Below are positions 16,872-25,105 of a stretch of DNA of 64,000 nt, in pieces (position 1 is the first letter of the stretch; every line of letters starts with the position of its first letter). This stretch comes from Falsiroseomonas algicola (GTDB lineage Bacteria > Pseudomonadota > Alphaproteobacteria > Acetobacterales > Acetobacteraceae). The notes beneath the pieces were generated by a model. That model was not told the origin of the DNA. It did not search any database and was given only the letters and a program-made list of their open reading frames with translations. The DNA lies in contig NZ_JAAIKB010000002.1 in NCBI RefSeq assembly GCF_011040385.1, positions 248,001-312,000 of the forward strand, read 5' to 3'. Position numbers and translations under genes: made by a program.

Positions 16872-16888
16872 GGTTGACAATATCAACC
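16872..16888. promoter_or_regulatory. palindromic operator candidate between divergent genes
   Basis: GGTTGACAATATCAACC is a perfect 6-bp inverted repeat with a CAATA spacer. It sits in the 79-bp gap between the Bug gene (minus) and the nitronate monooxygenase gene (plus), and contains a TTGACA -35-like hexamer on the plus strand. A regulator site controlling both directions is plausible; the cognate regulator is not adjacent. Confidence 0.55.
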
Positions 16889-16933
16889 AATATCGCCGAA
16901 ACCCACAAGAGCCTACCGGAAAGACCTCGCCCG

Positions 16934-17899
16934 ATGGACCGCATGGGGTTCCGATCCCGCCTGCCGCGCCTGCTTGGCATCCGCCATCCGATCATCCAGG
17001 GCGGCATGAGCTGGGCGTCTTCGAGCCCCGCCCTGGCGCTGGCGGTCAGCCGGGCGGGCGGGCTCGGCGTGATTGCGGCGGGGCCGATGCGGCCCGATGA
17101 CCTGGTCGCCGCCATCCGCACCGTCCGCGCCGGCACCGACGCCCCCTTCGCCGTCAACGTGCCGCTCTACAACAAGCGATCGGCCGAGTTCCTCGACATC
17201 GCGGCGGCGGAGCGGGTGCCGGTGATGATCGGCAGCCAGGGCGGCCCGCGCGGCCATGTCGAGCGCTTCCAGCGCCTCGGCGCGAAGTGGCTGCACGTCG
17301 TCGCCGCGCCCGAACACGCCGTGAAGGCGGAAGCGGCCGGCGTGGACGCCCTGATCGTCGTGGGCGGGGAGGCCGGCGGCCACCCGCCGCCGCATGAGGT
17401 CTCGACGCTCGTGCTGGTCCGCGCCGTGGTGAAGGCCGTCACCATCCCCGTCATCGCCGCCGGCGGCATCGCGGATGGCGCCGGCATCTGCGCGGTCTTC
17501 GCCCTGGGCGCGGAGGGCGCGCAGCTCGGCACCCGCTTCCTCATGACGCGGGAGGCGACGGTCCACGACGCCTACAAGCAGGCGGTGCTCAAGGCCGGCA
17601 TCGCCGACACCGCCCTGGTCGGCAAGCAGGGCCTGCCCATCCGCCAGCTCCGCAACGACTTCTCCGCCGCCATGGCCGCCGCGGAGCGCGCGGGGGCGAC
17701 GAAGGAGACGCTGGACGAGATGTTCAAGTCCCGCACCCTGAAGGACGCCGCGCTGGACGGTGACGTCGCCAACGGCAAGACGGAGGCCGGCCAATCCGCA
17801 GGGCTGATCGACGACATCCCGGGCGCGGAGGAACTGATGGGCCGCCTGGTGCAGGAGGCCGAGGCGATGCGCCTCCGCCTGGCGGGGGCCTCGCCATGA
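16934..17899 (+). CDS. nitronate monooxygenase / 2-nitropropane dioxygenase family
   Basis: ATG 16934 gives 321 residues and excludes a non-homologous extension. FMN-barrel motifs: RHPIIQGGMSWASSSPALAL, GLGVIAAGPM, DALIVVGGEAGGHPPP with the conserved Gly-His, and IPVIAAGGIADGAGICAVFA. Class members oxidise alkyl nitronates; many homologues in CoA-ligase operons are flavin oxidoreductases or enoyl reductases of unproven role. It starts an operon with CaiB, enoyl-CoA hydratase and acyl-CoA ligase (its stop overlaps the CaiB ATG), so a CoA-pathway function is equally plausible. Confidence 0.85.
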   Translation: MDRMGFRSRLPRLLGIRHPIIQGGMSWASSSPALALAVSRAGGLGVIAAGPMRPDDLVAAIRTVRAGTDAPFAVNVPLYNKRSAEFLDIAAAERVPVMIGSQGGPRGHVERFQRLGAKWLHVVAAPEHAVKAEAAGVDALIVVGGEAGGHPPPHEVSTLVLVRAVVKAVTIPVIAAGGIADGAGICAVFALGAEGAQLGTRFLMTREATVHDAYKQAVLKAGIADTALVGKQGLPIRQLRNDFSAAMAAAERAGATKETLDEMFKSRTLKDAALDGDVANGKTEAGQSAGLIDDIPGAEELMGRLVQEAEAMRLRLAGASP

Positions 17900-19077
17900 A
17901 GCCGCTGGAAGGGGTGCGCATCCTCGACCTCTCCCGCGTCCTCGCCTGCCCCTTCGCCACCATGCTGCTGGCGGAGATGGGCGCCGAGGTCATCAAGGTG
18001 GAACAGCCCGGCGCCGGCGACGAGACGCGAAGCTTCGAGCCCTTCTTCGACTTCGGCGTCAGCGGCTACTACCTCGCCTGCAACCGCGCCAAGCGCAGCA
18101 TCACGGTGGACATGCGCAAGGAAGGCGGGCGCCAGGTGATCCGCGACCTCGCCGCGCGCGCGGATGTCGTCGTCGAGAATTTCCCGACCGGCGCGCTGAA
18201 GCGGCGGGGGCTCGACTACGCCTCGCTGAAGGAGGTCAACCCGCGCCTCGTCTATCTCTCCTGCACCGGCTTCGGCCAGACCGGTCCCTATGCGAAGCGC
18301 AAGGGCTACGACACGGTCTTCCAGGCCATGGGCGGGCTGATGAGCCTGACGGGCGAGCGTGGCGGCGGCCCGGTGAAACCGGGTCTTCCCGTCGCCGACC
18401 TGACCTCCGGCTTGTGGGTCGCGATCGGGCTGCTCGCGGCACTGCGCGGGCGGGATGCGACGGGGCAGGGCGCGCATGTCGATTTCAGCATGCTGGACGG
18501 CCAGGTCGCGCTGCTGACCATCGCGGCCGCGCGGCTGTTTGCGTTGAACGAGGTGCCGCCGCGCCTCGGCACGGAGCATCCGGGCCGCGTGCCGACCGCC
18601 AGCTTCCGCTGCCGCGACGGCCGCTTCCTGCACATCACCGCCAGCGACCAACATTGGGCGCCGCTCTGCACTGCGCTCGGCCTGCAGGAATTGTTGGCCG
18701 ATCCCGCGCTGGGCACGAATGCCGGCCGCCTGGCGCAGCGCGACCGGGTGATGGCCGCGATGACGACGGCGATGGAGGCGATGACCCGCGCGGAGGCGGT
18801 TGCCGCGCTGGATGCCGTCGACGTTCCGAACGGCCCCGTGCTCGCGCTCGACGAGGTCGTCGCCGACCCGCATGTCCAGGCTCGTGGCTGCATCGCCGAT
18901 GTCGCGCATGGCGAGGCGACGCACCCCGCGCTCCGCCTGCCCTTCCGCTTCGACGGCTTCGACGACCCCGCGCCACGCCCCGCCCCCGCGCTCGGCGCCG
19001 ATACCGACGCCATCCTCTCCGAACTCGGCTATGACGCCGCCCGCATCGCCGCGCTGCGCGAGGAATCCGCCCTATGA
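17896..19077 (+). CDS. CaiB/BaiF family CoA-transferase
   Basis: 393 residues starting LEGVRILDLSRVLACPFATML, with EVIKVEQPGAGDETR near residue 35, NRAKRSITVDMRKEGG, VENFPTGALKRRGLDY, and the catalytic Asp in GLPVADLTSGLW near 173. Class III transferases move CoA between carboxylates through an aspartyl-CoA intermediate. The ATG overlaps the nitronate monooxygenase stop, and its own stop overlaps the next ATG. Having both a CoA-transferase and an acyl-CoA ligase in one operon suggests two acids or alternative activation. Confidence 0.92.
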   Translation: MKPLEGVRILDLSRVLACPFATMLLAEMGAEVIKVEQPGAGDETRSFEPFFDFGVSGYYLACNRAKRSITVDMRKEGGRQVIRDLAARADVVVENFPTGALKRRGLDYASLKEVNPRLVYLSCTGFGQTGPYAKRKGYDTVFQAMGGLMSLTGERGGGPVKPGLPVADLTSGLWVAIGLLAALRGRDATGQGAHVDFSMLDGQVALLTIAAARLFALNEVPPRLGTEHPGRVPTASFRCRDGRFLHITASDQHWAPLCTALGLQELLADPALGTNAGRLAQRDRVMAAMTTAMEAMTRAEAVAALDAVDVPNGPVLALDEVVADPHVQARGCIADVAHGEATHPALRLPFRFDGFDDPAPRPAPALGADTDAILSELGYDAARIAALREESAL

Positions 19078-19814
19078 CCGATGCCGTCCTGCTCTACGAC
19101 GCGGCCGATGGCCTGGTGACGCTGACGCTAAACCGCCCCGCCGCCCGCAACGCGCTGAACACGGCCCTCGCGGAAGCGCTCGCCGCCGCCTGCCGTCGCG
19201 CGATGGCGGAGGCTGCGAAGCTGGTCGTCATCCGCGCCAATGGCCCCGTCTTCTGCGCCGGCGCGGACCTCAAGGAGCGGCAGGGCATGAGCGACGACGC
19301 CGTCCGCGCCCGCCGCGTGAAGGGCTTCCTGGCGTATGACCTGATCGAGCGCCTGCCCATGCCCTCCATCGCCGTGGTGGAAGCGCCCGCCATCGGTTCC
19401 GGCGTCGAGATTGCCGGCGCCTGCGACTTCATCATCGCCACCCCCAAGGCCAGCTTCCGCACGCCCGAGGCGCTGTGGGGCACGGTGGGCGCGACGCAGC
19501 GGCTCCCCCGCATCCTCGGCAAGCGCTTGGCCAAGGACATGATGTTCACCGGCCGCACCCTGACGGCGGAGGAAGCGCTGGCCGCCGGTTTCGTCACGCG
19601 CCTCCTCCCGCCCGAAGCGCTGGAGGCCGCACTCGCGGACATCACCGCGACCATCCTGAAGGCGCCTGCCACCGGCCTCGCTTTGGCCAAGCGCAGCATC
19701 GATGAGGGGCTGGAACGCGACCCGCGCGGTGCCCTCGCGACAGAACTGCTGGCGATCGAGGAAAGCCTGGCCGCCGCGGAGTGGCGCAAGACCATGGCAG
19801 GCTTCGGCTCATGA
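19074..19814 (+). CDS. enoyl-CoA hydratase/isomerase family protein
   Basis: 246 residues with crotonase motifs: LVTLTLNRPAARNALNTAL, NGPVFCAGADLKERQGM (first oxyanion loop), APAIGSGVEIAGACDFIIA (second) and FRTPEALWGTVGATQRLPR. Its ATG overlaps the CaiB stop, and its stop overlaps the acyl-CoA ligase ATG. It probably hydrates or isomerises the CoA ester made by these neighbours. Substrate not deducible. Confidence 0.92.
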   Translation: MTDAVLLYDAADGLVTLTLNRPAARNALNTALAEALAAACRRAMAEAAKLVVIRANGPVFCAGADLKERQGMSDDAVRARRVKGFLAYDLIERLPMPSIAVVEAPAIGSGVEIAGACDFIIATPKASFRTPEALWGTVGATQRLPRILGKRLAKDMMFTGRTLTAEEALAAGFVTRLLPPEALEAALADITATILKAPATGLALAKRSIDEGLERDPRGALATELLAIEESLAAAEWRKTMAGFGS

Positions 19815-21376
19815 GCTGGACGAAGCGCCTCGCCGACTTCCTCGACGCCAACGCAAGGGATCGCGGCGACGCGGAGGCCGTGGTCGCCCGCGACGCGCGC
19901 CTGACCCAGGCGCAACTGCGCGACGAGGCGCGCGCCATCGCCCGCAGCCTGCTGGCACGCGGCATCGGCAAGGGCGACTTCGTGGGCCTCCTCATGGCCA
20001 ACGATGCGCGCTGGGTCAGCAGCTTCTACGCCTGCGCACTCATCGGCGCCGTGACCGTGCCCATCAACACGCGGTTCAAGGCGCCGGAGATCGCCTTCGC
20101 GCTGTCCCGCGCGCGCTGCAAGGCCGTGCTGCTGTCTGGGACCTTCCTCGGCATCGATTTCGCCGCGGCGGTGCGCCAGGTGGCGCCGGAACTCCCCGAC
20201 CTCGCCCACATCATCGTCAGCGGCGAGGAATCCTGGGACGTGTTCCGCGCGCAGCAGGCACCCGAAGCGGCGCTGAACGCTGCCATCGCGCTAGTCGCGG
20301 CGGACGATCCGCTGCTCGTGCAATACACCTCCGGCACCACGGCGCATCCCAAGGGCGTGCTGCTGACGCATCACAACATGCTCCGCAACGCCACCGTCTG
20401 CGCCGCGAAACTCGGCGTCGGCGCGGCGGATCGCTACCTCAACTGCCGCCCCTTCTTCCACGTCGCGGGCTCGACCCTCTCGCTCCTCGTCTGCCTCGTC
20501 ACCGGCGCCACCCTCGTCACGCCCCCGACCTTCGAGGCGGGCGAGGCGCTGGCCCTGCTGGAGCGCGAGCGCTGCACCGTCACCTCCGGCAATGACGCGA
20601 TCTTCCAGCTCATGCTCGCCCATCCCGCCTTCGACCGCGCCCGCATCCACCTTCGCGGTGGTTGGGCCGCGGCGGGGCCGGAGACGATGCGCCGCATCGT
20701 GGAGGAGATGGGCGTTCGTGACCTCTGCTGGGCCTATGGCCTCAGCGAGGCGTCGCCCAATGTCGCTCTCTCTGACCACCGCGAGCCCGTCGCCGCCCGC
20801 ATCGCCGGCGGCGCCGTGCCGCATGAAGGGTTGCAGGTCCGGATCGCCCACCCCGAGAGTTTCGCCCCCCTGCCGCCCGGCACCGCCGGGGAGATCCAGG
20901 TGAAGGGCTGGTCCGTCATGAAGGGTTACCTCAATGACCCCGACAACACGGCCAAGGCCTTCACCCCCGACGGTTTCCTCCGCACCGGCGACCTCGGCAC
21001 CCTCGACGGCGATGGCCGGCTTCGCATGGTGGGCCGCATCAAGGACGTGATCCGCGTGGGTGGGGAGAATGTGGCCCCCGCCGAGGTCGAGGAAGTCCTC
21101 TCCTCCCACCCCGCCGTCGCCATGGCCCAGGTGGTCGGCGTGCCCGATGCGCGTCTGGGCGAGGTCTGCGCCGCCTTCGTGCAGCTGCGCGATGGCGCCA
21201 GCATCGAGGCCGCGGATCTCCTCGCCTGGCTCAAGCCCCAGGTCGCGAATTTCCGCCTGCCCCGGCACCTCCGCATCGTGAAGGATTTCGAGGCCATCGG
21301 CATGACGGCCAGCGGCAAGGTGCAGAAGGTGAAGCTGCGCGCCCATGCGCTGGAGGCGCTGGGGCTGGCTTCGTGA
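19811..21376 (+). CDS. AMP-forming acyl-CoA synthetase
   Basis: ATG 19811 overlaps the preceding stop and gives 521 residues of the ANL superfamily. The P-loop reads VQYTSGTTAHPKGVLLTHHN (the usual GTTG Gly is Ala). Later motifs are YGLSEASPNV, the TGDLGTLDGDGRLRMVGRIK hinge region, and the C-terminal lysine in TASGKVQKVKL. It activates a carboxylic acid via an acyl-adenylate. It is the last gene of the 16.9-21.4 kb operon. A 133-bp relatively AT-rich gap follows. Confidence 0.93.
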   Translation: MSWTKRLADFLDANARDRGDAEAVVARDARLTQAQLRDEARAIARSLLARGIGKGDFVGLLMANDARWVSSFYACALIGAVTVPINTRFKAPEIAFALSRARCKAVLLSGTFLGIDFAAAVRQVAPELPDLAHIIVSGEESWDVFRAQQAPEAALNAAIALVAADDPLLVQYTSGTTAHPKGVLLTHHNMLRNATVCAAKLGVGAADRYLNCRPFFHVAGSTLSLLVCLVTGATLVTPPTFEAGEALALLERERCTVTSGNDAIFQLMLAHPAFDRARIHLRGGWAAAGPETMRRIVEEMGVRDLCWAYGLSEASPNVALSDHREPVAARIAGGAVPHEGLQVRIAHPESFAPLPPGTAGEIQVKGWSVMKGYLNDPDNTAKAFTPDGFLRTGDLGTLDGDGRLRMVGRIKDVIRVGGENVAPAEVEEVLSSHPAVAMAQVVGVPDARLGEVCAAFVQLRDGASIEAADLLAWLKPQVANFRLPRHLRIVKDFEAIGMTASGKVQKVKLRAHALEALGLAS

Positions 21377-21391
21377 CATCTGCATGAATTT

Positions 21392-21445
21392 GCCCCTTGT
21401 ATACCTAAAGCGCGCCATCCCGTTAATCCGCCCTTCACAAGGGGC
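21392..21445. other. inverted repeat in the gap before the NUDIX gene
   Basis: GCCCCTTG (21392-21399) and CAAGGGGC (21438-21445) form an 8-bp inverted repeat with a 38-nt, comparatively AT-rich loop containing TTGTATACC. It could terminate the upstream operon or carry the NUDIX promoter. Weak evidence. Confidence 0.3.
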
Positions 21446-21509
21446 CCATGATTCTCCATGTGAAATCAACGGGGTTCACCCCCGGCCTGGTTGGGGAACG
21501 GGGCTGGCG

Positions 21510-21956
21510 ATGCCGGATGGCGTGATGATGGGCGGCAGGGCCGCGGGCGATCTGCGTCGCCAATGCGCGGCCGTGCCGTTGACGGGCGCCCCGGGCGATC
21601 TGCGCGTGGTACTGGTGACCAGCCGGGAGACGCGCCGCTGGGTGGTCCCCAAGGGCTGGGTCGAACCTGGTGAGGCGCCGCATGTCAGCGCGGCGCGGGA
21701 GGCCTTCGAGGAGGCGGGGCTGGAGGGGGAGGCCGATCCCGACCCGCTCGGCACCTACGCCTATGACAAGCGCAAGGCGAATGGCGTGCTGCTGCCCTGC
21801 GAGGTGCTGGTCTTCCGCTACCGCGTGACCCGCCTGCTGGCGGAGTGGCCGGAGCGCCACCAGCGCGAACGCCGCCTGTTCCGCCCCGAAGCCGCGGCGG
21901 CGCTTGTCCTGGAGCCCGACCTCGCCAGGCTCCTGCGCAGCCTCGCCGCCCCGTAA
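21510..21956 (+). CDS. NUDIX hydrolase
   Basis: ATG 21510 gives 148 residues. The NUDIX box is intact at about 49-71: GWVEPGEAPHVSAAREAFEE plus AGL, matching G-x5-E-x7-REU-x-EE-x-GU. The enzyme hydrolyses a nucleoside diphosphate linked to another group. A short domain with RRWVVPKGW resembles diadenosine or diphosphoinositol polyphosphate hydrolases. Upstream in-frame ATGs exist (for example near 21384) but encode unrelated residues. It stands alone, convergent with the dihydropyrimidinase gene. Confidence 0.88.
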   Translation: MPDGVMMGGRAAGDLRRQCAAVPLTGAPGDLRVVLVTSRETRRWVVPKGWVEPGEAPHVSAAREAFEEAGLEGEADPDPLGTYAYDKRKANGVLLPCEVLVFRYRVTRLLAEWPERHQRERRLFRPEAAAALVLEPDLARLLRSLAAP

Positions 21957-21963
21957 ATCCGGC

Positions 21964-22020
21964 GGTCCAGGGTCCCCCTGGACCCTGGCGAGGGGGCACG
22001 GGGGAGCAGCGCTCCCCCGT
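21964..22020. terminator. double hairpin between convergent genes
   Basis: Two stem-loops: GGTCCAGGG (21964-21972) with CCCTGGACC (21976-21984), and ACGGGGGAGC (21998-22007) with GCTCCCCCGT (22011-22020) followed by CTTCT. They separate the NUDIX gene from the convergent dihydropyrimidinase gene and probably terminate both transcripts. Confidence 0.65.
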
Positions 22021-22027
22021 CTTCTGC

Positions 22028-23494
22028 CTACGCCCCGAACCCTTCCGGCGTGATCCCCCGCGGCTTCACCATGTCGTAGGGCCCGCGCGGCAGGAAGCGC
22101 CCGGTCCCCGGCTCCGCCTGCACCTTGCCGTCCCGCATCACCACCTCGCCCCGCCGGATCGTCGTCACCGGCCAGCCCGTCACTTCCAGCCCCTCATAGG
22201 GCGTGTAGTCGATGGCGTGCTGCATCAGCGCGTTGGTGATCGTGACCTTCTTCTTCGGATCCCAGAGTGCGAGGTCCGCATCCGCGCCCGGCTGGATCGC
22301 GCCCTTGCGCGGATAGAGCCCCATCAGCCGCGCCGGGTTGGTGCTCGTCAGCTCCACGAATTTCTCGATGGAGATGCGGCCCTTGGAGACGCCCTCGCTG
22401 AAGATGATCGGTAGCCGCGCCGCCAGGCCCGGGATGCCGTTCGGGATCTTCTCGAAGCTCGCATCGCGGCCGGAGGAACCCTTGCCCTTCGTGCCTTCGT
22501 AGCTGAAGCCGCAATGGTCGGAGGAGACGACGTCGAGCGTGCCGCGCCGGATCATCTCCCAGATCCGCGCATGCTCCGCCGTGTCGCGGGGGGAGGGCGA
22601 GCACATGAACTTCGCGCCCTCGAAGCCCGGCCGGTCCATGTCGGCGGCGGTCAGCGTCACGTATTGCGGGCAGGTCTCGCCCCACACCTTCACGCCGCGC
22701 GCCTGGGCGCGGGCGATCTCCTCCGCCGCATCCTCGCAGGAGACGTGGAAGACCTGGATCGGCTGGTCCACGAGTTCCGCCAGCGCGATGGCGCGATGCG
22801 TCGCCTCCCGTTCGACGACGCGCGGCCGCGACCAGGCATGATATTTCGGCCCGGTCAGCCCGGCATCCAGCAGCGCGCGGGTGCGCCAGCCGATGGCGTC
22901 GTAGTTCTCGCAATGGACGGTGACGAGGCAGCCATGCTCGCGGGCCGTCAGCAGCACCTTGATGTATTCGGCGTCGCTCAGATGGAGCGGCTCATAGGTC
23001 AGGAAGACCTTGAGGCTGCGCACCCCCTCCGCCACCAGCTTCGGCACCTCGTCCTTCAGGACGGTGTCGGTCGGGTCGCTGATGATCTGGTGGAAGGCGA
23101 AGTCGAGCATGCCCGTCTCGCCGCGCTTGCGGGCATCGACGTAGCGTTCCCAGACGCCGAAGCCCTTCCATTGCGGGATGAAGCAGACGACGCTGGTGGT
23201 GCCGCCGGCGAAGGCGCTGGCGGAGGCGGTGACGAAGCTTTCCTCATTCACCGTGACCTGCGGCTCGCCGTCGCTCATCGTGTAGCCGCCGCGCGACGTC
23301 TCCTCGATGTGGCAGTGGCTGTCCACGCCGCCGGGCAGCACCAGCAGCCCGCCGGCGTCGATCACCTGCGCGGCGTCCGAGATGCTCTCCGCGATCGCGG
23401 CGATGCGGCCATCCCTGATGCCGATGTCGCAGCGCGTGACGCCGAAGCTGGTGGCGACCTGGCCGCCACGGATGGCGATGTCGTAGGTGCTCAT
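22028..23494 (-). CDS. dihydropyrimidinase / D-hydantoinase family cyclic amidohydrolase
   Basis: ATG 23494 gives 488 residues. Binuclear zinc ligands of the family are visible: GVDSHCHIEET (His-x-His), the carboxylated Lys in VRSLKVFLTYEP, VTVHCENYDAIG, FHVSCEDAAEE and SSDHCGFSYEG. The usual HTH is HCH here. The family hydrolyses dihydropyrimidines, hydantoins or related cyclic ureides. It is last in a minus-strand run after an ABC binding protein and permease, with only 10 bp after the permease stop, so it probably acts on the imported compound. Confidence 0.88.
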   Translation of the reverse strand: MSTYDIAIRGGQVATSFGVTRCDIGIRDGRIAAIAESISDAAQVIDAGGLLVLPGGVDSHCHIEETSRGGYTMSDGEPQVTVNEESFVTASASAFAGGTTSVVCFIPQWKGFGVWERYVDARKRGETGMLDFAFHQIISDPTDTVLKDEVPKLVAEGVRSLKVFLTYEPLHLSDAEYIKVLLTAREHGCLVTVHCENYDAIGWRTRALLDAGLTGPKYHAWSRPRVVEREATHRAIALAELVDQPIQVFHVSCEDAAEEIARAQARGVKVWGETCPQYVTLTAADMDRPGFEGAKFMCSPSPRDTAEHARIWEMIRRGTLDVVSSDHCGFSYEGTKGKGSSGRDASFEKIPNGIPGLAARLPIIFSEGVSKGRISIEKFVELTSTNPARLMGLYPRKGAIQPGADADLALWDPKKKVTITNALMQHAIDYTPYEGLEVTGWPVTTIRRGEVVMRDGKVQAEPGTGRFLPRGPYDMVKPRGITPEGFGA

Positions 23495-23504
23495 CGTGAA
23501 CCTC

Positions 23505-24194
23505 CTATCGTCGGTCTGCTGCATGGCCGGCATAGCCGCGGCCGTAGCGTTTCTCGAGCTGCCGCTGCACCAGTTCCCAGGCCGTGGTCATCACCAGGTA
23601 CCAGCAGGCGGCGGCGATGAAGAGTTCCAGCACCAGGAACTTCTCCTGGATCAGGATCTGCGTCCGCCGCAGCAACTCCTCCATGGAGATCACGCTGGCG
23701 ACGGAGGTGGTCTTGAGCAGCCCGTTCACGCTGTTGCCGAGCGGCGGGATGATGATGCGGAAGGCCTGCGGCCAGGTGATGGTGCGGAAGACCTGCATGC
23801 GGGACAGGCCGAGCGCGAGGCCCGCCTCCCGCTGCCCCGCGCTGACGGCGGAGATGCCCGATCGCACGATCTCGCTGAGATAGGCGGCCTCGTTCAGCGC
23901 AAGGCCCAGCAGCGCCGCCGTCGTCACGCTGAAGCGGATGCCGAAAAGCGGCAGGCCCGTATAGATGATCAGCAGCTGCACCAGCAGCGGCGTGCCGCGG
24001 AAGATCCAGCAATAGAAGCCCGCGATGGCCGCCAGCACCTTGTTGCCGGACAGGCGCATCAGGGCGATCAGCACGCCGAGCAGCAGGCCGAAGAAGAGGG
24101 AGGCCGCGGTCAGCCACAGCGTCGTGACCGCGCCTTCCAGGAGATAGGCATTGAAGAGGTAGTCGAGGAAACCCGACCAGGACCAGATATGGAT
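23505..24194 (-). CDS. polar amino-acid ABC transporter permease, non-canonical start
   Basis: Permease motifs are clear: VTTLWLTAASLFFGLLLGVL, YCWIFRGTPLLVQLLIIYTG, the EAA loop EIVRSGISAVSAGQREAGLALG and PQAFRIIIPPLGNSVNG. The first canonical start (GTG 24074) would delete the first membrane helix. Homologous sequence extends 40 codons further up to an in-frame TGA, with no ATG, GTG or TTG. An AGGGAG Shine-Dalgarno lies 7 nt before ATC at 24194, which I take as the start (229 residues). A rare ATC start or a single-base sequence error are the alternatives. It lies between its binding protein and a dihydropyrimidinase. Confidence 0.8.
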   Translation of the reverse strand: MHIWSWSGFLDYLFNAYLLEGAVTTLWLTAASLFFGLLLGVLIALMRLSGNKVLAAIAGFYCWIFRGTPLLVQLLIIYTGLPLFGIRFSVTTAALLGLALNEAAYLSEIVRSGISAVSAGQREAGLALGLSRMQVFRTITWPQAFRIIIPPLGNSVNGLLKTTSVASVISMEELLRRTQILIQEKFLVLELFIAAACWYLVMTTAWELVQRQLEKRYGRGYAGHAADRR

Positions 24195-24255
24195 GGGAAG
24201 GCTCCCTGCTGTTCAGTGAAGCCGGCCCCGCGGGACGCGGGGCCGGGGGCAGTTC

Positions 24256-25077
24256 TCAGTTCGGGCCGACGATCTCGAAAGCGCCGGTCCACTTGCTGGC
24301 GCCGTAGCGGTCGAACAGCCGGTCATACCAGCCATCCGCGCGCATCTCCGTCATCACCTTCGCCACTTCGTTCGCCAGCACGCGGCTGCGGAAGTTCAAG
24401 CTGGCCGGGCTGGGATAGAGGCCGTTCAGCACGCGGGAGAATTCGCCGCGCTGGTCGTATTCGGCGGCCACGGCGTCGACATTCGTCACCGCCTCCACCT
24501 GGCCCGCGCGCAGCGCCTGGAAGGCGACCGCGAAATTGTCGAAGGTGCGGATGTTCAGCGGGCGGAGGCCCTTGGCCTGCAGTTCCGTGCTGATCTGGCG
24601 CGTACGCGCTTCCTCGAAGCCGCCAAGCTCCACGCCGATGGTGCGGCCGGCCAGGTCATCGACGCTGCGGATGTTGAGCGGGTTGCCACGCGCGGCGCTG
24701 ATCGCGATCGCCTGGTTCTCGTAGCGCAGCATCTGCATGATGCGCGCGCGCTCCTCCGTGTAGAAGGTGCCGGTGTTGATCATGTCCCAGCGCCGCGCGG
24801 CCAGGCCCGGGATCATGGCGCTGAACTCGATCCGCACCCATTCCGGCGTCAGGCAGAGCCGGCGCGCGATCTCCACGCCCAACTCAAAGCGCAGGCCCTG
24901 CAGCTGGCCCTGGGCATCGACATATTGCAGCGGCCGCAGCGTCGGGTTGATCGACATCACCAGCGTGCGCGGCTTGATGAGTTCGCTGTCGGCGACGCGC
25001 GGCGTGCAGGCCGGGGTCTGGGCGAAGGCGGGTGTCGCGAAGGCGGCGAGGGCCGCGGCGAGAAGAAGGCGACGCAT
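24256..25077 (-). CDS. ABC transporter periplasmic binding protein (SBP_bac_3)
   Basis: 273-residue precursor with a signal peptide (RRLLLAAALAAFATPAFA-Q). Family-3 motifs: LRPLQYVDAQGQLQGLRFEL, GVEIARRLCL, MIPGLAARRWDMINTG, FYTEERARIMQM and RTIGVELGGFEEARTRQI. It captures a ligand for the permease immediately downstream. A Shine-Dalgarno (GGGAGAA) precedes the ATG. The neighbouring dihydropyrimidinase hints at a ureide-like or amino-acid-derived ligand. This is inference. Confidence 0.92.
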   Translation of the reverse strand: MRRLLLAAALAAFATPAFAQTPACTPRVADSELIKPRTLVMSINPTLRPLQYVDAQGQLQGLRFELGVEIARRLCLTPEWVRIEFSAMIPGLAARRWDMINTGTFYTEERARIMQMLRYENQAIAISAARGNPLNIRSVDDLAGRTIGVELGGFEEARTRQISTELQAKGLRPLNIRTFDNFAVAFQALRAGQVEAVTNVDAVAAEYDQRGEFSRVLNGLYPSPASLNFRSRVLANEVAKVMTEMRADGWYDRLFDRYGASKWTGAFEIVGPN

Positions 25078-25105
25078 GTGAGTTCTCCCTGTTTGAACGG
25101 TCGAT

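Noticed and set aside
24110-24292. Short minus-strand frame between the binding protein and permease genes
   Set aside because: It overlaps both genes in another frame and has no Shine-Dalgarno or family features.
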